Assembly (NCBI RefSeq): GCF_001659605.2
Contig: NC_035170.2
Span: 22,211,190 to 22,275,189 of the forward strand
Source: Manihot esculenta
Lineage: Eukaryota; Streptophyta; Magnoliopsida; Malpighiales; Euphorbiaceae
Reading direction: 5' to 3'
Length of the DNA stretch: 64,000 bases
A model generated the notes under the pieces. That model was not told the origin of the DNA. It did no database searches and worked only from the letters and a program-made list of their open reading frames with translations. Below, one piece after another: positions 34,733-46,906 of the stretch. Position numbers and translations under genes: made by a program. Within the stretch, counting starts at the first letter, position 1, and every line of letters starts with the position of its first letter.

Positions 34733-35377
34733 CTAATCTTCTCCTCCATTGTCATCCTCCTCCTCATCATCATCACCATCAGCAGCATTCCCATCTCCTT
34801 CATACCCACCTCCCAATTCACAAACGATGTCCCAAACCTCCTTCGAAATAGGCACAACAGACAACCTAGGTTGTCTAAACAAAGTTAGACCCTTCAACTT
34901 ATCGTTGTCCTTCATTTCCTTCAAGTCCACTGGCCTCCTCATCTCCCCAATTGCCTGAACATCCACCACTACCTCATGCTCACCAGACTGATACCACTCT
35001 TTCACTACAGACACTACACCAACAACGCGACGAGCGCTGGCACCGGAGTGGTAGAAGAAGCAGAGGTCATTAAGTTTCATGGCCTTGAGGTGTTTCTGGG
35101 CTTGCTTGTTTTTGACGCCATCCCAGTTGGTCATGCCTCCATTGGAAGCTTGGTCTTCCCATGACCACTCTCCTGGCTCAGTTTTGAGAAGCCAGTACTG
35201 ATTTTCTTTGCCCATTTGCTTCTTGTTTTCTGGTTTCCTCTTGCAGGAAACGGTGGATTTGCCTTTACGCTGGGGCTGTTTCAGCCTTTTGTAGGGAAAA
35301 GTTGGTGGGGTCGGCTGATTGACCATGGGAAGGATGCCCTTGAATGGGCCCAATCTCCAAAGCCCAAAAAAGGACAT
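34733..35377 (-). CDS. EVE-domain protein, thymocyte nuclear protein 1 (THYN1) homologue
   Basis: A single-exon frame of 214 residues. The first 60 are basic and variable. The EVE (formerly DUF55) domain begins YWLLKTEPGEWSWEDQ at residue 61, continues with GVKNKQAQKHLKAMKL, FFYHSGASARRVVGVV and RPVDLKEMK, and ends near residue 190. A run of Asp/Glu closes the protein. EVE domains resemble YTH folds and are thought to bind modified bases in RNA or DNA; the plant protein's role is not settled. The ATG at 35377 is the first in frame. The ATG at 35326 (MVNQPTPP) is an equally plausible start. No break is seen, so this looks functional. Confidence 0.9.
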   Translation of the reverse strand: MSFFGLWRLGPFKGILPMVNQPTPPTFPYKRLKQPQRKGKSTVSCKRKPENKKQMGKENQYWLLKTEPGEWSWEDQASNGGMTNWDGVKNKQAQKHLKAMKLNDLCFFYHSGASARRVVGVVSVVKEWYQSGEHEVVVDVQAIGEMRRPVDLKEMKDNDKLKGLTLFRQPRLSVVPISKEVWDIVCELGGGYEGDGNAADGDDDEEEDDNGGED

Positions 35378-35399
35378 ACATTCTCTGTTCACACTGAAA

Positions 35400-36039
35400 A
35401 TAAATTATTTTGAGATAAATGCCAAAAAAAAACTATTATTTTACAAAATTTTGTAATTATATGCATCTCAGATTAAAAATTATTTAATATGCTGTGGTTA
35501 AAATATTAGATATATATATATATAAAATCGTATAATCTTTAATGTAATTTAATATAATTTTAGATAATGTGTAATTTATAAATTAATTTACGTAAATATA
35601 TGTCTAATCATTTTGGTCTTATTTTTTTAAAATATATAATGTGATTTTTAATTTTTATATAAAAAGTTAATTAATATTTTAATTTTTTTTAATTTTTAAT
35701 ATTTAATTTTTTTTGTAAAAATTAACTATTTAATTTTTATATTGAAATGTGAGTTACATCAACTTAAAATTTTTTAAGTATAATTATATTTTATAAAATT
35801 AAAGGATTTAATAGTTATATTTTGTAACTTTTAAAAGTTAAATAATTATATTTTATATAAAATTTAAACATTAAATGTAAATAACAAAAAAGTTAGCGTG
35901 TAAACTAATTTTTAACATAAAATGAAAAGCCAAATTATATATTTGATTTTTTTTATAATAATCATGGTCATTGACATGGAATCAGAGTAAAAAATATTCA
36001 TATATATAGTTTTGTAGTCTCCTATGTTTTCTAGCAAGC
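35400..36039. other. AT-rich upstream flank of the THYN1-like gene
   Basis: No gene. It includes the promoter of the minus-strand gene close to 35400. Confidence 0.4.
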
Positions 36040-36758
36040 AAATTTTAAATTGTTGGAGGTGTTCTTCTAGCTTGCCTTTTATCTGTTTGGTTTTTTTAGT
36101 TTTTTCTTCTTTTGTATATGTAGATTTTTACATTCTAGATCAGTGTTTTTGAAGGATAAATGGCGGTTGAAGACAATGAATGCAATGGTAATTTGCTTCT
36201 AATGCAATCTCATGCTTTCTTCTCGCTGTTTAAAATCTAGAAGATTTTCTCTCATGCTTTAGACATGAAGGTCATATTCGATTGTGAAAGTTCGACCTTT
36301 CCTTTCTTAGGCGTCCAATGCTTCATTTTCTTTTGATCTGGTCTTGTATGTATGTCTCATTAGTCTGATTAGGGTGTCCTCCTTGCTCTGAAGGTTTCTA
36401 ATCCTATTGGTACCTCCTATTGTCTTTCCTCTTTGTTCATCATTTGGTTATTTTTAGCGTGTGTCTTCTGCGAAAAGAGTGAAGCTTTCTTAAAGTGTAA
36501 AGCTAGCATATCGGCGGTCGCTAGTCTCACAGAAAAAGGGTGGCAGCGTGATCATTATTTTCTTTTTAGTGTTGGCCAGGTTGTTTTCTAAGTTGTTGGG
36601 TCTTGGGTTTTTAGGGTTAAGTGTTTTATGTGGGCTTTTATCTTGAGCCTTAGGAACTCTTTCTTTATTTTATACTTCAGTTCACCTTAAATTTTTTATG
36701 TATCTTTAGATCTTTATCGGACTAGTTTAATAAAGTTTATTATTTTTGAGAAAAAAAA
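36040..36758 (+). mobile_element. Retroposon-like block with A-rich tail (LINE 3' end?)
   Basis: A G/T-rich, gene-like-composition block ends in AATAAAGTTTATTATTTTTG followed by A8. This looks like a polyadenylated transcript copy, perhaps a 5'-truncated LINE 3' region. There is no open frame of note and no confirmed target duplication. Confidence 0.3.
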
Positions 36759-36959
36759 TATCATACTAAAAAAATTCTACTACAAATGCAATGGACATCA
36801 TCAAGTACATCCAAGCATAGCAAGTGCCATTCATTTAATTTCTAATACTAAAATAATAACAAATTTCCATGTATAATTTATTTTCCATTCATTATTAGCA
36901 TTTCAACAATTAAAATATCAACTTTATAATGCAAAAAAAATTTAAGAGAAATGAGAGAA

Positions 36960-37810
36960 AGGAAAAAGGCAAAGGAATAGGCGCGAGCATCGTGGTTGCA
37001 GTCAATGAGTAGTCGTCTAGTCGTCGGGGTGGAGTTTTCTTTTCAATAGACTTTTTCTATGGTGGTTTTGTAACAGTTTTGTGTTAGTAGTTTATTTCTT
37101 ACCTTCGAGTAGGGAAGATCTTTGGTTTTGATTTTTGAGCTCTAGCCTCTTTGGTTCTCTCTCGCCGAGTGGGCGAGTTGATGGCTCATTTTCTTTTATT
37201 TGTTGTTTTTTTGTTTATTATTGCAGGTTTTTAGCTTTTTCAGCGAGAATAATGTTGGTAAACTTATTTGAGGGTGCTCCGGTCCGGCGTCTAGGGAGGT
37301 TTTTGCTTGTTGTGATACCTATAGCGTCGCCTCCTTATGCAATGATTTTGATGGATTGAAACTTTTCTTTTGGTGCCGAGTGCCTATTTGGCTTTGCTTG
37401 TTATTTGCATTTTCTTGGTCTTCTAGTCTATTCTCTATACTTTTGTTACTTGTGTTTTAGTTGGTTTTCTTCGATTTTCTAGATTTTGTATGTCTTTGGT
37501 TTTGTTGTATTTGGTTCGAGTACTGCTCTTCTCAATTCAAGCGGTCGACGACTATGGCAGTGTTTCAATTTTTAGAAAAGTTAGTAGCGGATGTCAGTAG
37601 ACAAGATTTGGATTGTTGCTTTTGATTTGATTTGATTTATTTACTTTTGTTTAGATGGTTGTATTGGGATTTGCTTTTGGTTTGAGTTAGATTTTGATTT
37701 TTATGGTTTGGTTTTTCTTTTTTGGGCTTTTAGTATCTGTAACCCTCCCTCTATTATAACCCTACGAGCCTTAATAAATGTAATATATATTTGTATTAAT
37801 GAAAAAAAAA
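36960..37810 (+). mobile_element. Second retroposon-like block with A-rich tail
   Basis: Composition like the block at 36040, ending TTAATAAATGTAATATA and then, after a short gap, A9. The short plus-strand frame at 37135-37359 has no recognisable protein. Two neighbouring T/G-rich blocks in one orientation suggest LINE 3' fragments. Confidence 0.3.
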
Positions 37811-40800
37811 TTTATAGTGTAAAAAAAAAGTAAAATTTTGATTACATTCCTCTTAGCCGCGGATGCAAAAATTTAAATTAAAAATAAAGTTTTTAAATTA
37901 AATATTTATGTTTAAATAGAGTAATTAACAAAAATTTACTTTTTAATAATAAAAAGTGGTATATAAAAATAAATTAAATAATAAGTGAATAATTTATCTT
38001 ATAAATATTTTTAAAAAAAAAACTAAATAAAATATTTAAAATTGAAATCTTAAAATTATAAATAAATTTACTAAATTGCAATGTAATAAAAATGGATGAA
38101 AGCAGTTGACATAAAAATAATATTAAAAATTAAAAATTTTATTTATAAGAGAATTACTATCAATTCTCTAAATTTTTAAAAATTTCATTTGTTCGTTTTT
38201 ACATTAAAATCACTTTATTAAAACTCTTTATTTTTTCTAAAATGAAATTCTTTAGTTTCATGTGTAAAAAGAAAATAGTTAATAAACTTGTTTTAGTCTC
38301 GACTAAATGAATTAAAATATCAGTATTTAAAATTATAAAAATTAAATATAATTAAAATTATATAAACTAAATAATATAAATATTAAGATAAATTAATAAA
38401 TTTTTTAATAAAAAAATTAAAGAATTTAATTATATAAAATGCAAAGAGTTTTTAATTAAATAATTTAAATTTTATTAATTATATTTTAAATTTTTTATAA
38501 ATAAATAAAATTAAATTAAATTAATTTTATCATTTTATAAAAACATAGAATGCGATGAACAAAAAGTATAGTCAGCAATAAGTAATTTTATTTATGACTT
38601 TTTTAAAGATATAATTAATTTATATTTAATAATTATGATATTTGTGATTTGTGATGCTTAATAAATTATAATTTTACTTTAATTATTTAATAAATTAATC
38701 ATAAATAATATAAAAGCGTAAATATATATTAGAAAGATATAAATTGACAAAGAATATAAAAATATTTAATTTTAACTTATAAAAAAAAATAGTGAATATC
38801 TTATAAGCAATTTTTTTTTTTGAAATGATAATTGAAAATTTGAGAAATAGTTATTTCTCATATTTACTCAGATATATTTATCACCAGACTAAATTTTTAA
38901 GCGTAGCTTATAAGTATATTTATCATTAAAATTATTTAAAAAATTAAATAAAGTACATAGAGTAATATAATAATTTATTTAATTAAAATAAGTTATATGT
39001 TTAGTTCTTATAAAACTAAAAAAAAAATTGATATATTTAACTTATTTTTTGAATTTATAAATTTAATTTATAAATTCAAAATACGTTATAAATAAATAAG
39101 TCAATTACTCTAAATATGGTATTATTAAAAAACAATTTAGATAAACTGAATTTGAAAGAATTTTCTATGATATTCATTAATGAGTTTGCTCTTATTTTAT
39201 TGATTAACGTTTTAATTTTTCAAAAAATATTTTTCATATTTTTTAATAAAAGAATTATTTTTTTATTTTGAGAATTTTATTAAAATACATAAATTTATTA
39301 ATATATTTTATTTTAAAATTTAAATAAAATAATAAAAAATAAATTATTTTATTAAAAATTAAAATTTTTCCACCTAAAATATTATTCAATTACACGTTAT
39401 TTTCTATGACAGATACTTTCAGTTTGGAATAAAAATTTTATAAAAATTTAATTTAATTATTTTTTTATAAAATTCTTATTTAAAATAAAAGAGTTAAAAA
39501 TTTTCAACTTTGAAAAGTTTTTATTATTTATGAAAATAAAATCATGAATTTTTTTCTTATAAAATTATTCATGCGAAAGGATAAAATTTTTTTTTTTTTT
39601 TTAAATGAAATTTTTTAGAATTTAATTAAATCCGCAAATATATCCAAATGAAACAACATGAATACAATATCAATAAAAAAAATTTTATTTCAACTTTTAC
39701 CTAATAAGTTAATTATTTGACATCTTCACTTTTTGTTTATTTAATATTTAATACACAAATTTTATAAACAATTAATTGTTTAAATCCTGAATTTTATTTA
39801 TTTTTAATATAATTTTCATATTATATATATATATATATAATATTATTACCATATATTAATTTCAAGAGGATGGTTAAAAAAAATCATAGTCTAACTTAAT
39901 TTAAAAATTAAAAAATACATTGAAATGCCTGATTCTCTTGGCTTTTTTAAATGGTATATTTTTCGGTAAACTCTATAAACTTTTAATAATGTCTTTTATT
40001 TGGTTTTATCATTCTGGAATACAGGAGAAATATTTCTAAAGTTAATATATCAATACTTTTGTCTATTTTCGTATTAACGGGAGAAAAATTTAAATATTAT
40101 TATATTATTAAATTTTAAATCAGTCTGATATACGAATAATATATTTTTATAAGAATTTTAAACACTCAAACTAATTTTTAAGTGAGTTAAATATGATTCA
40201 AATTTCAATATGATATTAAAATTTTTTATTAATATTAAGTTTTTATAAATATTTTATATTTTAATATAATTCTAAATATAAAAAATATTAAATTTTATAT
40301 GATTTGAGATACTACTAATATATTTTCATAAAAATTTTAGACATTTTTCCTCTCGAATTAATTTTTAAGTGAGTTAAATGTTATTCAAATTTCAACATAA
40401 TATTAAAATTTTCTATTAATATTAAGCTTTTTATAAATATTTTATATTTTAATATTCTAAGAAAAATTATTTTTAATAGAGTTCTTATAAGTTGACATGT
40501 TTTCAAACAAAAGCCTTGTCTTTTCTCAAAATCCTTAACTTTGCATGTAATAAAAATGGAGGATATGATCTGGGTATTAAATTAAAACTTATCTAATTGC
40601 ATAGTTATCAGAAAATTAATTATGTGATTAATATCATAATGAAAAATTAATAAACTCTTCACTATTGCTAATTAAAAACTTTCTAGTATGAGTGAAAGCT
40701 TTTTTTTTTAACATTCACAACTGGAATTTGAAGACGAGCTTAAAAAAAGGAAAAACTAATTTATTTTTTTTACTCCTTGTTTAATATCAAAAATTTTACA

Positions 40801-40925
40801 ATAATTTAATTAAATTTTTTATTTAGAATCTAAGATTCATAGACAAGAAAATTAACTGGTGAGCTACTAGTTTGTAACCCCTTGATAATAATCAAGAAAA
40901 TCTCCCAAAAAAGAAAATCCTCATA
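37811..40925. other. AT-rich intergenic DNA
   Basis: About 3.1 kb with long A/T runs and a TA run near 39822. Two similar AT-rich passages (about 40110-40260 and 40300-40450) repeat motifs such as TAAGTGAGTTAAATRTKATTC, indicating a decayed local duplication. No gene found. Confidence 0.4.
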
Positions 40926-41567
40926 TCAATACCCAAAATTATTGACATAAGGAATGGTAAAAGGAACAACATTAAACTCATTTGTTTTGCTCCCATAATC
41001 TGGAACATGTCTGATACAATTTGCTGCAAGAAATGGTGAAGAGTTCTTATGCTCAATCAAAATCTTATTTGCTTGTCTTATAACATTCTTCTTTAGATCT
41101 TCCATTGCATCCCCCAGCATTAGCAGTTCAGGCAATTCAAGTTCATGAATAGGAGCTTCCCACCAACACTGGCTTTGGCTAGCTTTTCTCATTTGGCTAA
41201 GTTCTTCTCCTTGCTTCTTTTCAGTTTCCAATAAGTCAAGGATGTGAGTCAATTGTGCACTAAGCTCACAAACTTTAGCATTTCGATGAGCTTCAATAAG
41301 CTGATGAGCAAGATCTGAGGTGGGAGGATGGTTTCCAACAAGAAATCTCTCCAGGATAGACTCAACCTCAGGATAGCTAAATGAAAATATCTTATTAGCT
41401 GGAGAGAAGACAATTATTGCAATTTCAACCCCACAGAGAATGCATAGTTCACTTGCTTTCTTGAAAAGTCCAGCTCGACGTTTAGAGAAGGTGACTTGTA
41501 AATGAGTTTTCTTTGAGATTTTCTCCATTGCAATCCTTTGACGACCTAAACTAGACCTTTTCACCAT
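40926..41567 (-). CDS. Type I (M-alpha) MADS-box transcription factor, AGL62-like
   Basis: An intact single-exon frame of 213 residues. Residues 1-60 are the MADS domain (KRSSLGRQRIAMEKISKKTH, TFSKRRAGLFKKASELCILC, EIAIIVFSP) that binds CArG DNA and dimerises. There is no K-box; instead a predicted helix runs from about 85 to 165. The IAMEKI and SFSYPEVE features and the lack of introns match AGL61/AGL62/AGL28-type proteins, which act in the central cell and endosperm of Arabidopsis. A TATAAATA box lies 74-81 bp upstream of the ATG. Orthology to AGL62 itself cannot be decided here, since this subfamily duplicates often. Confidence 0.93.
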   Translation of the reverse strand: MVKRSSLGRQRIAMEKISKKTHLQVTFSKRRAGLFKKASELCILCGVEIAIIVFSPANKIFSFSYPEVESILERFLVGNHPPTSDLAHQLIEAHRNAKVCELSAQLTHILDLLETEKKQGEELSQMRKASQSQCWWEAPIHELELPELLMLGDAMEDLKKNVIRQANKILIEHKNSSPFLAANCIRHVPDYGSKTNEFNVVPFTIPYVNNFGY

Positions 41568-41640
41568 TGTTGAGAAATATCAGAAAATTATCAAAGAGAC
41601 TCTCTGAGGAGTTGCAGTGCTTAGAAGGAAAACATGAGGG

Positions 41641-41648
41641 TATTTATA
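41641..41648 (-). promoter_or_regulatory. TATA box of the MADS-box gene
   Basis: TATAAATA on the minus strand, 74 bp before the ATG. It implies a leader of about 40-50 nt. Confidence 0.65.
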
Positions 41649-42005
41649 AGGTGAAATTCCCTCCAATTGATTAACAGTGGTTATATTATCTTTTGTATTT
41701 ATTTTTTTATAATATAAAGTTGGCATCATAAACGCAATATCATAACTTATATTGAATTAAAGTTTATTAATTAAAGAATCTTAGTATTCTTTTCTTGCTT
41801 TTTTTTTTTTTTTTTTTACAACAAATAGCATATAGGCTTGTTTGATTGGTTTGGAGAGCAGTAATCAGTTTTGATAATTAATTATTGTAATTTATTGTAA
41901 AAATTTAATTATTTAGGTCAATAATGAAATTGTGTTTAATGATAAATTTATATTTATTTTATAATAAATATTCAGCTAGAAACGTTACATATATGATAAT
42001 TAATA

Positions 42006-42993
42006 GGGATGGCAACGGATCGGGTATTTTCGGATATTCGATTCGACCGAACTCTAATAGAACGGATTTAGATAGTTATAATTAGGGGTGAGCATTCGGT
42101 CGGTTCGGTTTTGAGCATTCGGTCGGTTCGGTTTAAAATCGAACCGAACTGAATAAACCGAAAACCGAAATTTGAGTGTTTATGAAAACCGAACCGAACC
42201 GATTTTGGTCAGAAACCGAATCGAACCGAACCGGTCTGATTCGGTTCGGTTCGGTTTGATCGGTTTTGATTTTTAATAATTTTTTTATTTTTTACACTTT
42301 ATTTTTAATATTTTAAAATTTAATTAAAATATTTTAATTTTAATATGATTTAATTTCTATATATTATTGAAAAAACATATTATTATTACTAATCGGTTCG
42401 GTTCGGTTTTTTCGGTTTTTTTCTGATCAAAATCGAACCGAACCGAAATAACCAAAATTTTTGAAATTGAAAACCGAACCGAACCGAAATATATAAAAAA
42501 CCGAACCAAATTTTCAAATCGATTCGGTTCGGTCGGTTTTTTCGGTTTGAACCGAATACTGCTCACCCCTAGTTATAATCGGATTTGGGATGGATTTCGG
42601 ATTCGGGTTTTATGTACATGGTACCCACTACCCGAATCCGTTTATATAAATAATTAATTTAATATAAAAAATATATTTTACAATAATATTTATAAATTTT
42701 GTTTATATATTTTTATTTAAAAATTTAAATTTAAATATTCTTTAGAAATATTAGATTTTTTAAATAAAAATTATGAATGAAAAATATTTTTTATATAAAT
42801 TATTAATTAAAATATATAAGATTAAATGGGTTCGGATTGTATTCGGATAATAATAATCGGGTTTGGGACAGATTCAGATAGTTTAAATTAAATTTTAATC
42901 GGGTTCAAAATGAGTTCAGATATTACTAATATAAATTAGGTTCGGATTCGGGTAATTTAATTTTCGCGGGTATTCTACCCATTTACATCCCTA
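42006..42993. mobile_element. Inverted-repeat element (GGGATGGC family) hosting another element
   Basis: Ends GGGATGGCAACGGATCGGG and ACCCATTTACATCCCTA, flanked by a perfect 10 bp duplication ATAATTAATA (41996-42005 and 42994-43003). Without the inserted element (42083-42570) it is about 490 bp. It is non-coding, with repeats of TCGGATTCGGGT. The duplication length suits a Mutator-type MITE. Confidence 0.8.
42083..42570. mobile_element. AACCGAACC-rich inverted-repeat element, copy 5 (nested)
   Basis: 488 bp, TAGGGGTGAGC to GCTCACCCCT, flanked by a perfect 9 bp duplication AGTTATAAT (42074-42082 and 42571-42579). It has a tandem duplication of its first 25 bp or so (GAGCATTCGGTCGGTTCGG twice). 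It is the least diverged member in this window. Confidence 0.88.
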
Positions 42994-43003
42994 ATAATTA
43001 ATA

Positions 43004-44490
43004 ATAATGAGAAGATATATTTACTCCTTTCTCTGCATATACATAAATTGGTTACAATACTAATAAAGTAAGTACATTTCAATTTTAATTCTCTCTTCAT
43101 TTCATAATTTATCTTTTTTTTAATTATCTCAAAATTAATATTCACTTTTTTTTTAAACTATAATAATATATAAATTAATTATTCTAATTCTATTTAATTT
43201 TGACTTATTTTCAATAAATCTTAAAATATTTTTTAAATATATTGATTATTATAACTCTATTTAATTATGTCTTATTTTCAATAAATTTTTCAAAATATTT
43301 ATCAATATTTAATAAAATTTAATATATATATAAAGAATATAATTAGAAAATCAATAAATAAATTTATATATTTTAATATATAAAAAAAATAAAATGAATA
43401 AAATTATAAAATAGAAAAAGTATTAATTAGTCCAGACATTCAATTTTAAAGAAATTTTAGTCAAAATTAAAAATAAATTAAATAATTTACTAAATCACGC
43501 TTAAGTCACGCGTTTCATCAATTAGCGTGAGAAAATACTCGTGAGCTTGTTTCAAGACCATAACTCTGATCTTAGTCCCACTCGAAGAGAAAACGTCATC
43601 GTACGAGTGCAGATCTCTCTCGTTCTCAATTCTGAAGATTACGTGTTTGCACACCTACGGTTTTGTTTAATCCAAGTGGATTATTTTATGTAAAATTTAT
43701 ATTTTAAAATGTAATCTAATTAAATTAAAGAAAGTAATTTGTATTCTTTGTGATCTTGTTTAATTGAAAGTAATTCAACTAGAAAATTGTAAATATACAG
43801 AAAAGATTAAAATTGTATTTATTTAGTTAATATTTTTATTTGATTTTCTAGAAAGTTAAAGATATTTTTTCTTTTTACAGTAAATAATTTTTTTTCTTTA
43901 TTTAGTTAAATTATTTTTTAAAAAATTTATTTTTAAAAAAATAATTAATTTGAACTAAATAAAGTCTATAATAAAAGAATAAAATATTTTAATTTTAAAT
44001 TTTAATCAAAATTTTTTTATTAAGACCTAATAGACAATTTCATTGTATTAAATTGTATTACTACATACCAATGTAATTTTATAAAAGCGGGATCAAACAT
44101 CAAAGTATGTATAACTGATATTTGTATATATAAATTAAATAATTATATTTTTATAAGAGTTGACTTTAAATATAAATTAAAAAAATAAAAATATTAAATT
44201 TTATTTGATATTTTAATAATATTTTAAATCGAAAAATAAAATTATAATTTTTAGATATGCTCAAGGAAAAATTAATCTTTTAGTAAAAAATTAAAAATTT
44301 AAATTGAATTTTTGTATAAAAATCAGTGATCAAATCATGCATTCCCCTAACTAAATCTAATCTATACGAGTCACCAAAGACCTCAAATTAATTATGAAAA
44401 TTGTGGCTGCTTTATATATATATATGAATGAAAATTAACAAAAACATATATAAAAAAAAAAAAAACACTAATTAAAAAACTTAATTAATT
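43004..44490. other. AT-rich intergenic DNA
   Basis: A patch of balanced composition at 43500-43650 stands out but has no recognisable frame or fold. The rest is AT-rich. Confidence 0.4.
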
Positions 44491-44818
44491 TCATGGCTTG
44501 ATTTTCTGGGTATAGATATAATCAGTGTGACCAGCTAGTATTTCTTCTCATCAAGCAGTCTTCATCCACTGCTTCTTCACATCACAGCTCTCTTCAGCCT
44601 CAACCTTCTGTCCTTCATCAAAATCCTTCAAGAAAAAAAAACCTATAAAATTTACATTTTCTGCAGAACTTCAAAAATCTAACGTTATTAGATGAGAGAA
44701 AATTTGAATTATATATACTAAGAAAAATAGTGTACCTCCTTTACAATATTCGCCGGAGCAACTCTGCCGGATGCTATTGGTGAGAGTGAAGGAGAGTGAA
44801 GGTGACCTTGCAAGCCAT
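44491..44818 (-). pseudogene. Phytosulfokine precursor gene, frameshifted
   Basis: Exon 1 is 44818-44736 and exon 2 is 44625-44491, with a GT-AG intron. Exon 2 ends HTDYIYTQKIKP and stop; DYIYTQ is the sulfated pentapeptide YIYTQ with its conserved preceding Asp. The usual upstream signature EDCLMRR is present but in another frame. The acidic stretch before it (QKVEAEESCD) is back in the YIYTQ frame. So two compensating small indels (near 44580 and 44543) separate the blocks, and two TGA codons (44553-44548) stop the direct frame. In exon 1, MACKVTFTLL reaches TAG after 14 codons, and no hydrophobic signal peptide remains. Intact PSK precursors are about 80-90 residues and secreted. Confidence 0.8.
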
Positions 44819-46390
44819 TTGTTTCTGTTTTTTTCTTTTATTGTTCTCTAGAAGTCTACAAATTTCAAAGAAGCGTGAAGAGGAGACTCTGCGAAGGATA
44901 GTATTTATTGATATTGTGAAAGGGTAAAATTGGAATTTAGTATTCAAATTCTCAAATGGAGATTTTTTTTTTTTGAAAGTTATACTTTTATATATATAAA
45001 AGAAATAAATACATAATCAAAGAGGGTCTCAACTAATTCAGTTTAACATTTTTTCTAGGGTTTAACCCATTTTAAGTCTAATTAATAAATCTTTTACTAT
45101 TTCCATATACAATTATTTAATTAATAATATTTTATTCAAAAACCAAAATAATTTATTATAATGAAATAAGAAGGAGCGTGGTTTGAAATAATTAATGTGA
45201 TGGAGTTCCGCAACAAGCATAACGTCAATCGGTATTTTCATTGTTAATTTTTTTATCTTATAAAAGTGCATTCTAAATTTTCAGAGATTAAAAAGTTTCG
45301 TTTTATACAATTCAAGAGTTTAATAATAATTCTTTTTTATTAAAACTCTCTTAGGTTGCATTTGGTTTGCTATCTCCACATTTTTTTCCTATCTAATCCT
45401 CACCACATTTTTCTTCCAAATGCAACTGTAAGCCTGCATTTAAGAAATACAGTTGCCAGTTCTTTAAAGGCACGCCAGCTTATTTAATCATATTTTCAAA
45501 AATTATTAATTTATTTTTATTTTAAAATTAAACAATTGAAATATTTTTTTATCTTATAATAATTAAATTAAACTATTTAGTCTTCTCATAAAAAAAACTT
45601 TCTATTAAATTACTTAATCAAAATTAAACTAAATGCATAATTTACTCTTGACATTTTTCATAAAGTCATTTTATTCCATTAACTAAAAATCAATTTACCC
45701 CATTAACCCTATTGAAGAAGATCTTTAGACCTCGTCTAGGCAAGAATTGCAATCAACTTGAGATGACTTGGGATAAAAGATATCCAGCAATCTTGATAAA
45801 TATGAGACTTTTTTTTTTAAATTCCTGTAAATTGTAAATTTCCCAGCCGCTCTTCTTGAAGTGAACAAATTAACCCAAGCAACTGACTTTCAGGAGTTAA
45901 AATTCTCTAACATCATGACTTAATGTATTGGGAACAAGAATATTGTGAGCAATTAGAAAATGAAGCAATATCAGCACATAACCACCAAAACAAAGCACTG
46001 AGAAAAGCAACACTTCAGAACACAAGGACAACATACTAAATGAAAAATTTTCCAGTCCCATTGGCACCGGGTAACATCAATCAACTAATGCTTTTTCAAG
46101 CCTCAGTTGTTATATTTTATCCCTCACCACCAACTTCTCAGTGTGATGCTGTTCAACTCATTAAATTATCCGGTATATCAAACCACATACTTCAGAAACA
46201 AATCCATGGGCCACTTCCAATTATATCAAAAACTAGCTTCCAATTTAAGCTATGACAAACAAGCATCATATCTGAATATTTCCCAGCATACATTGCACAT
46301 CCAAAAAGGAACCCACCAATTCTCACCTCCTGATACAGCCATTATCATAGCATCCAGTAGTTAAAAGAGATTTTACTCGTCCCAGAACCA

Positions 46391-46507
46391 AAGATTCCAA
46401 TTATGCATTAATGGTTTCGCTTTCCCCAGAATGATGGATACAAGAGTAGAAGATTCCAATTATGCGTTAATGACTTTGTTTTATCCCAAATGATGGATCC
46501 AAGGGTA
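46391..46507 (+). repeat. Tandem duplication, 59 bp period
   Basis: AGATTCCAATTATGC is followed by similar sequence to ATGATGGAT at 46392 and again at 46451, with several mismatches. It lies 3' of the PRP40 coding region. Confidence 0.8.
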
Positions 46508-46802
46508 ACAAAAGATCAAACATCAACTTGCTCAAATCTCACTCATGAGGAGAAAATACCAGTTGGCAGATAATTTCCATTTTCTGCATGCACCAAAAGA
46601 TAAGTCGTCCAAAGCCAGCCTTCATCAGTCCAAGAGTGGATCAGCAAGTAAGCTGGTTTAACGTGAGGACATTCTACATATCCCAAACACATACCCTTCT
46701 ACTACCATTTTGCTATAATATGCTGCAAATGTTCAAACTTCACAATGTTTTCTATTCCGGAAGGATATCCTCGAACAGTTCCAAGGTATCAGAGTTTGGG
46801 AC

Positions 46803-46906
46803 AAAGAAACGTAGATTTACTCAGCAGCAGGATAAAGATAGAAAAAGAGCCCACATAAAGAAATGTATATTTACTCGCAGGATAAACATAGAAAAACAGC
46901 CACATA
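46803..46906 (+). repeat. Tandem duplication, about 54 bp period
   Basis: AAAGAAACGTAGATTTACTC / AAAGAAATGTATATTTACTC, then CAGGATAAAGATAGAAAAA / CAGGATAAACATAGAAAAA. A second, separate duplication downstream of PRP40. Confidence 0.8.
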
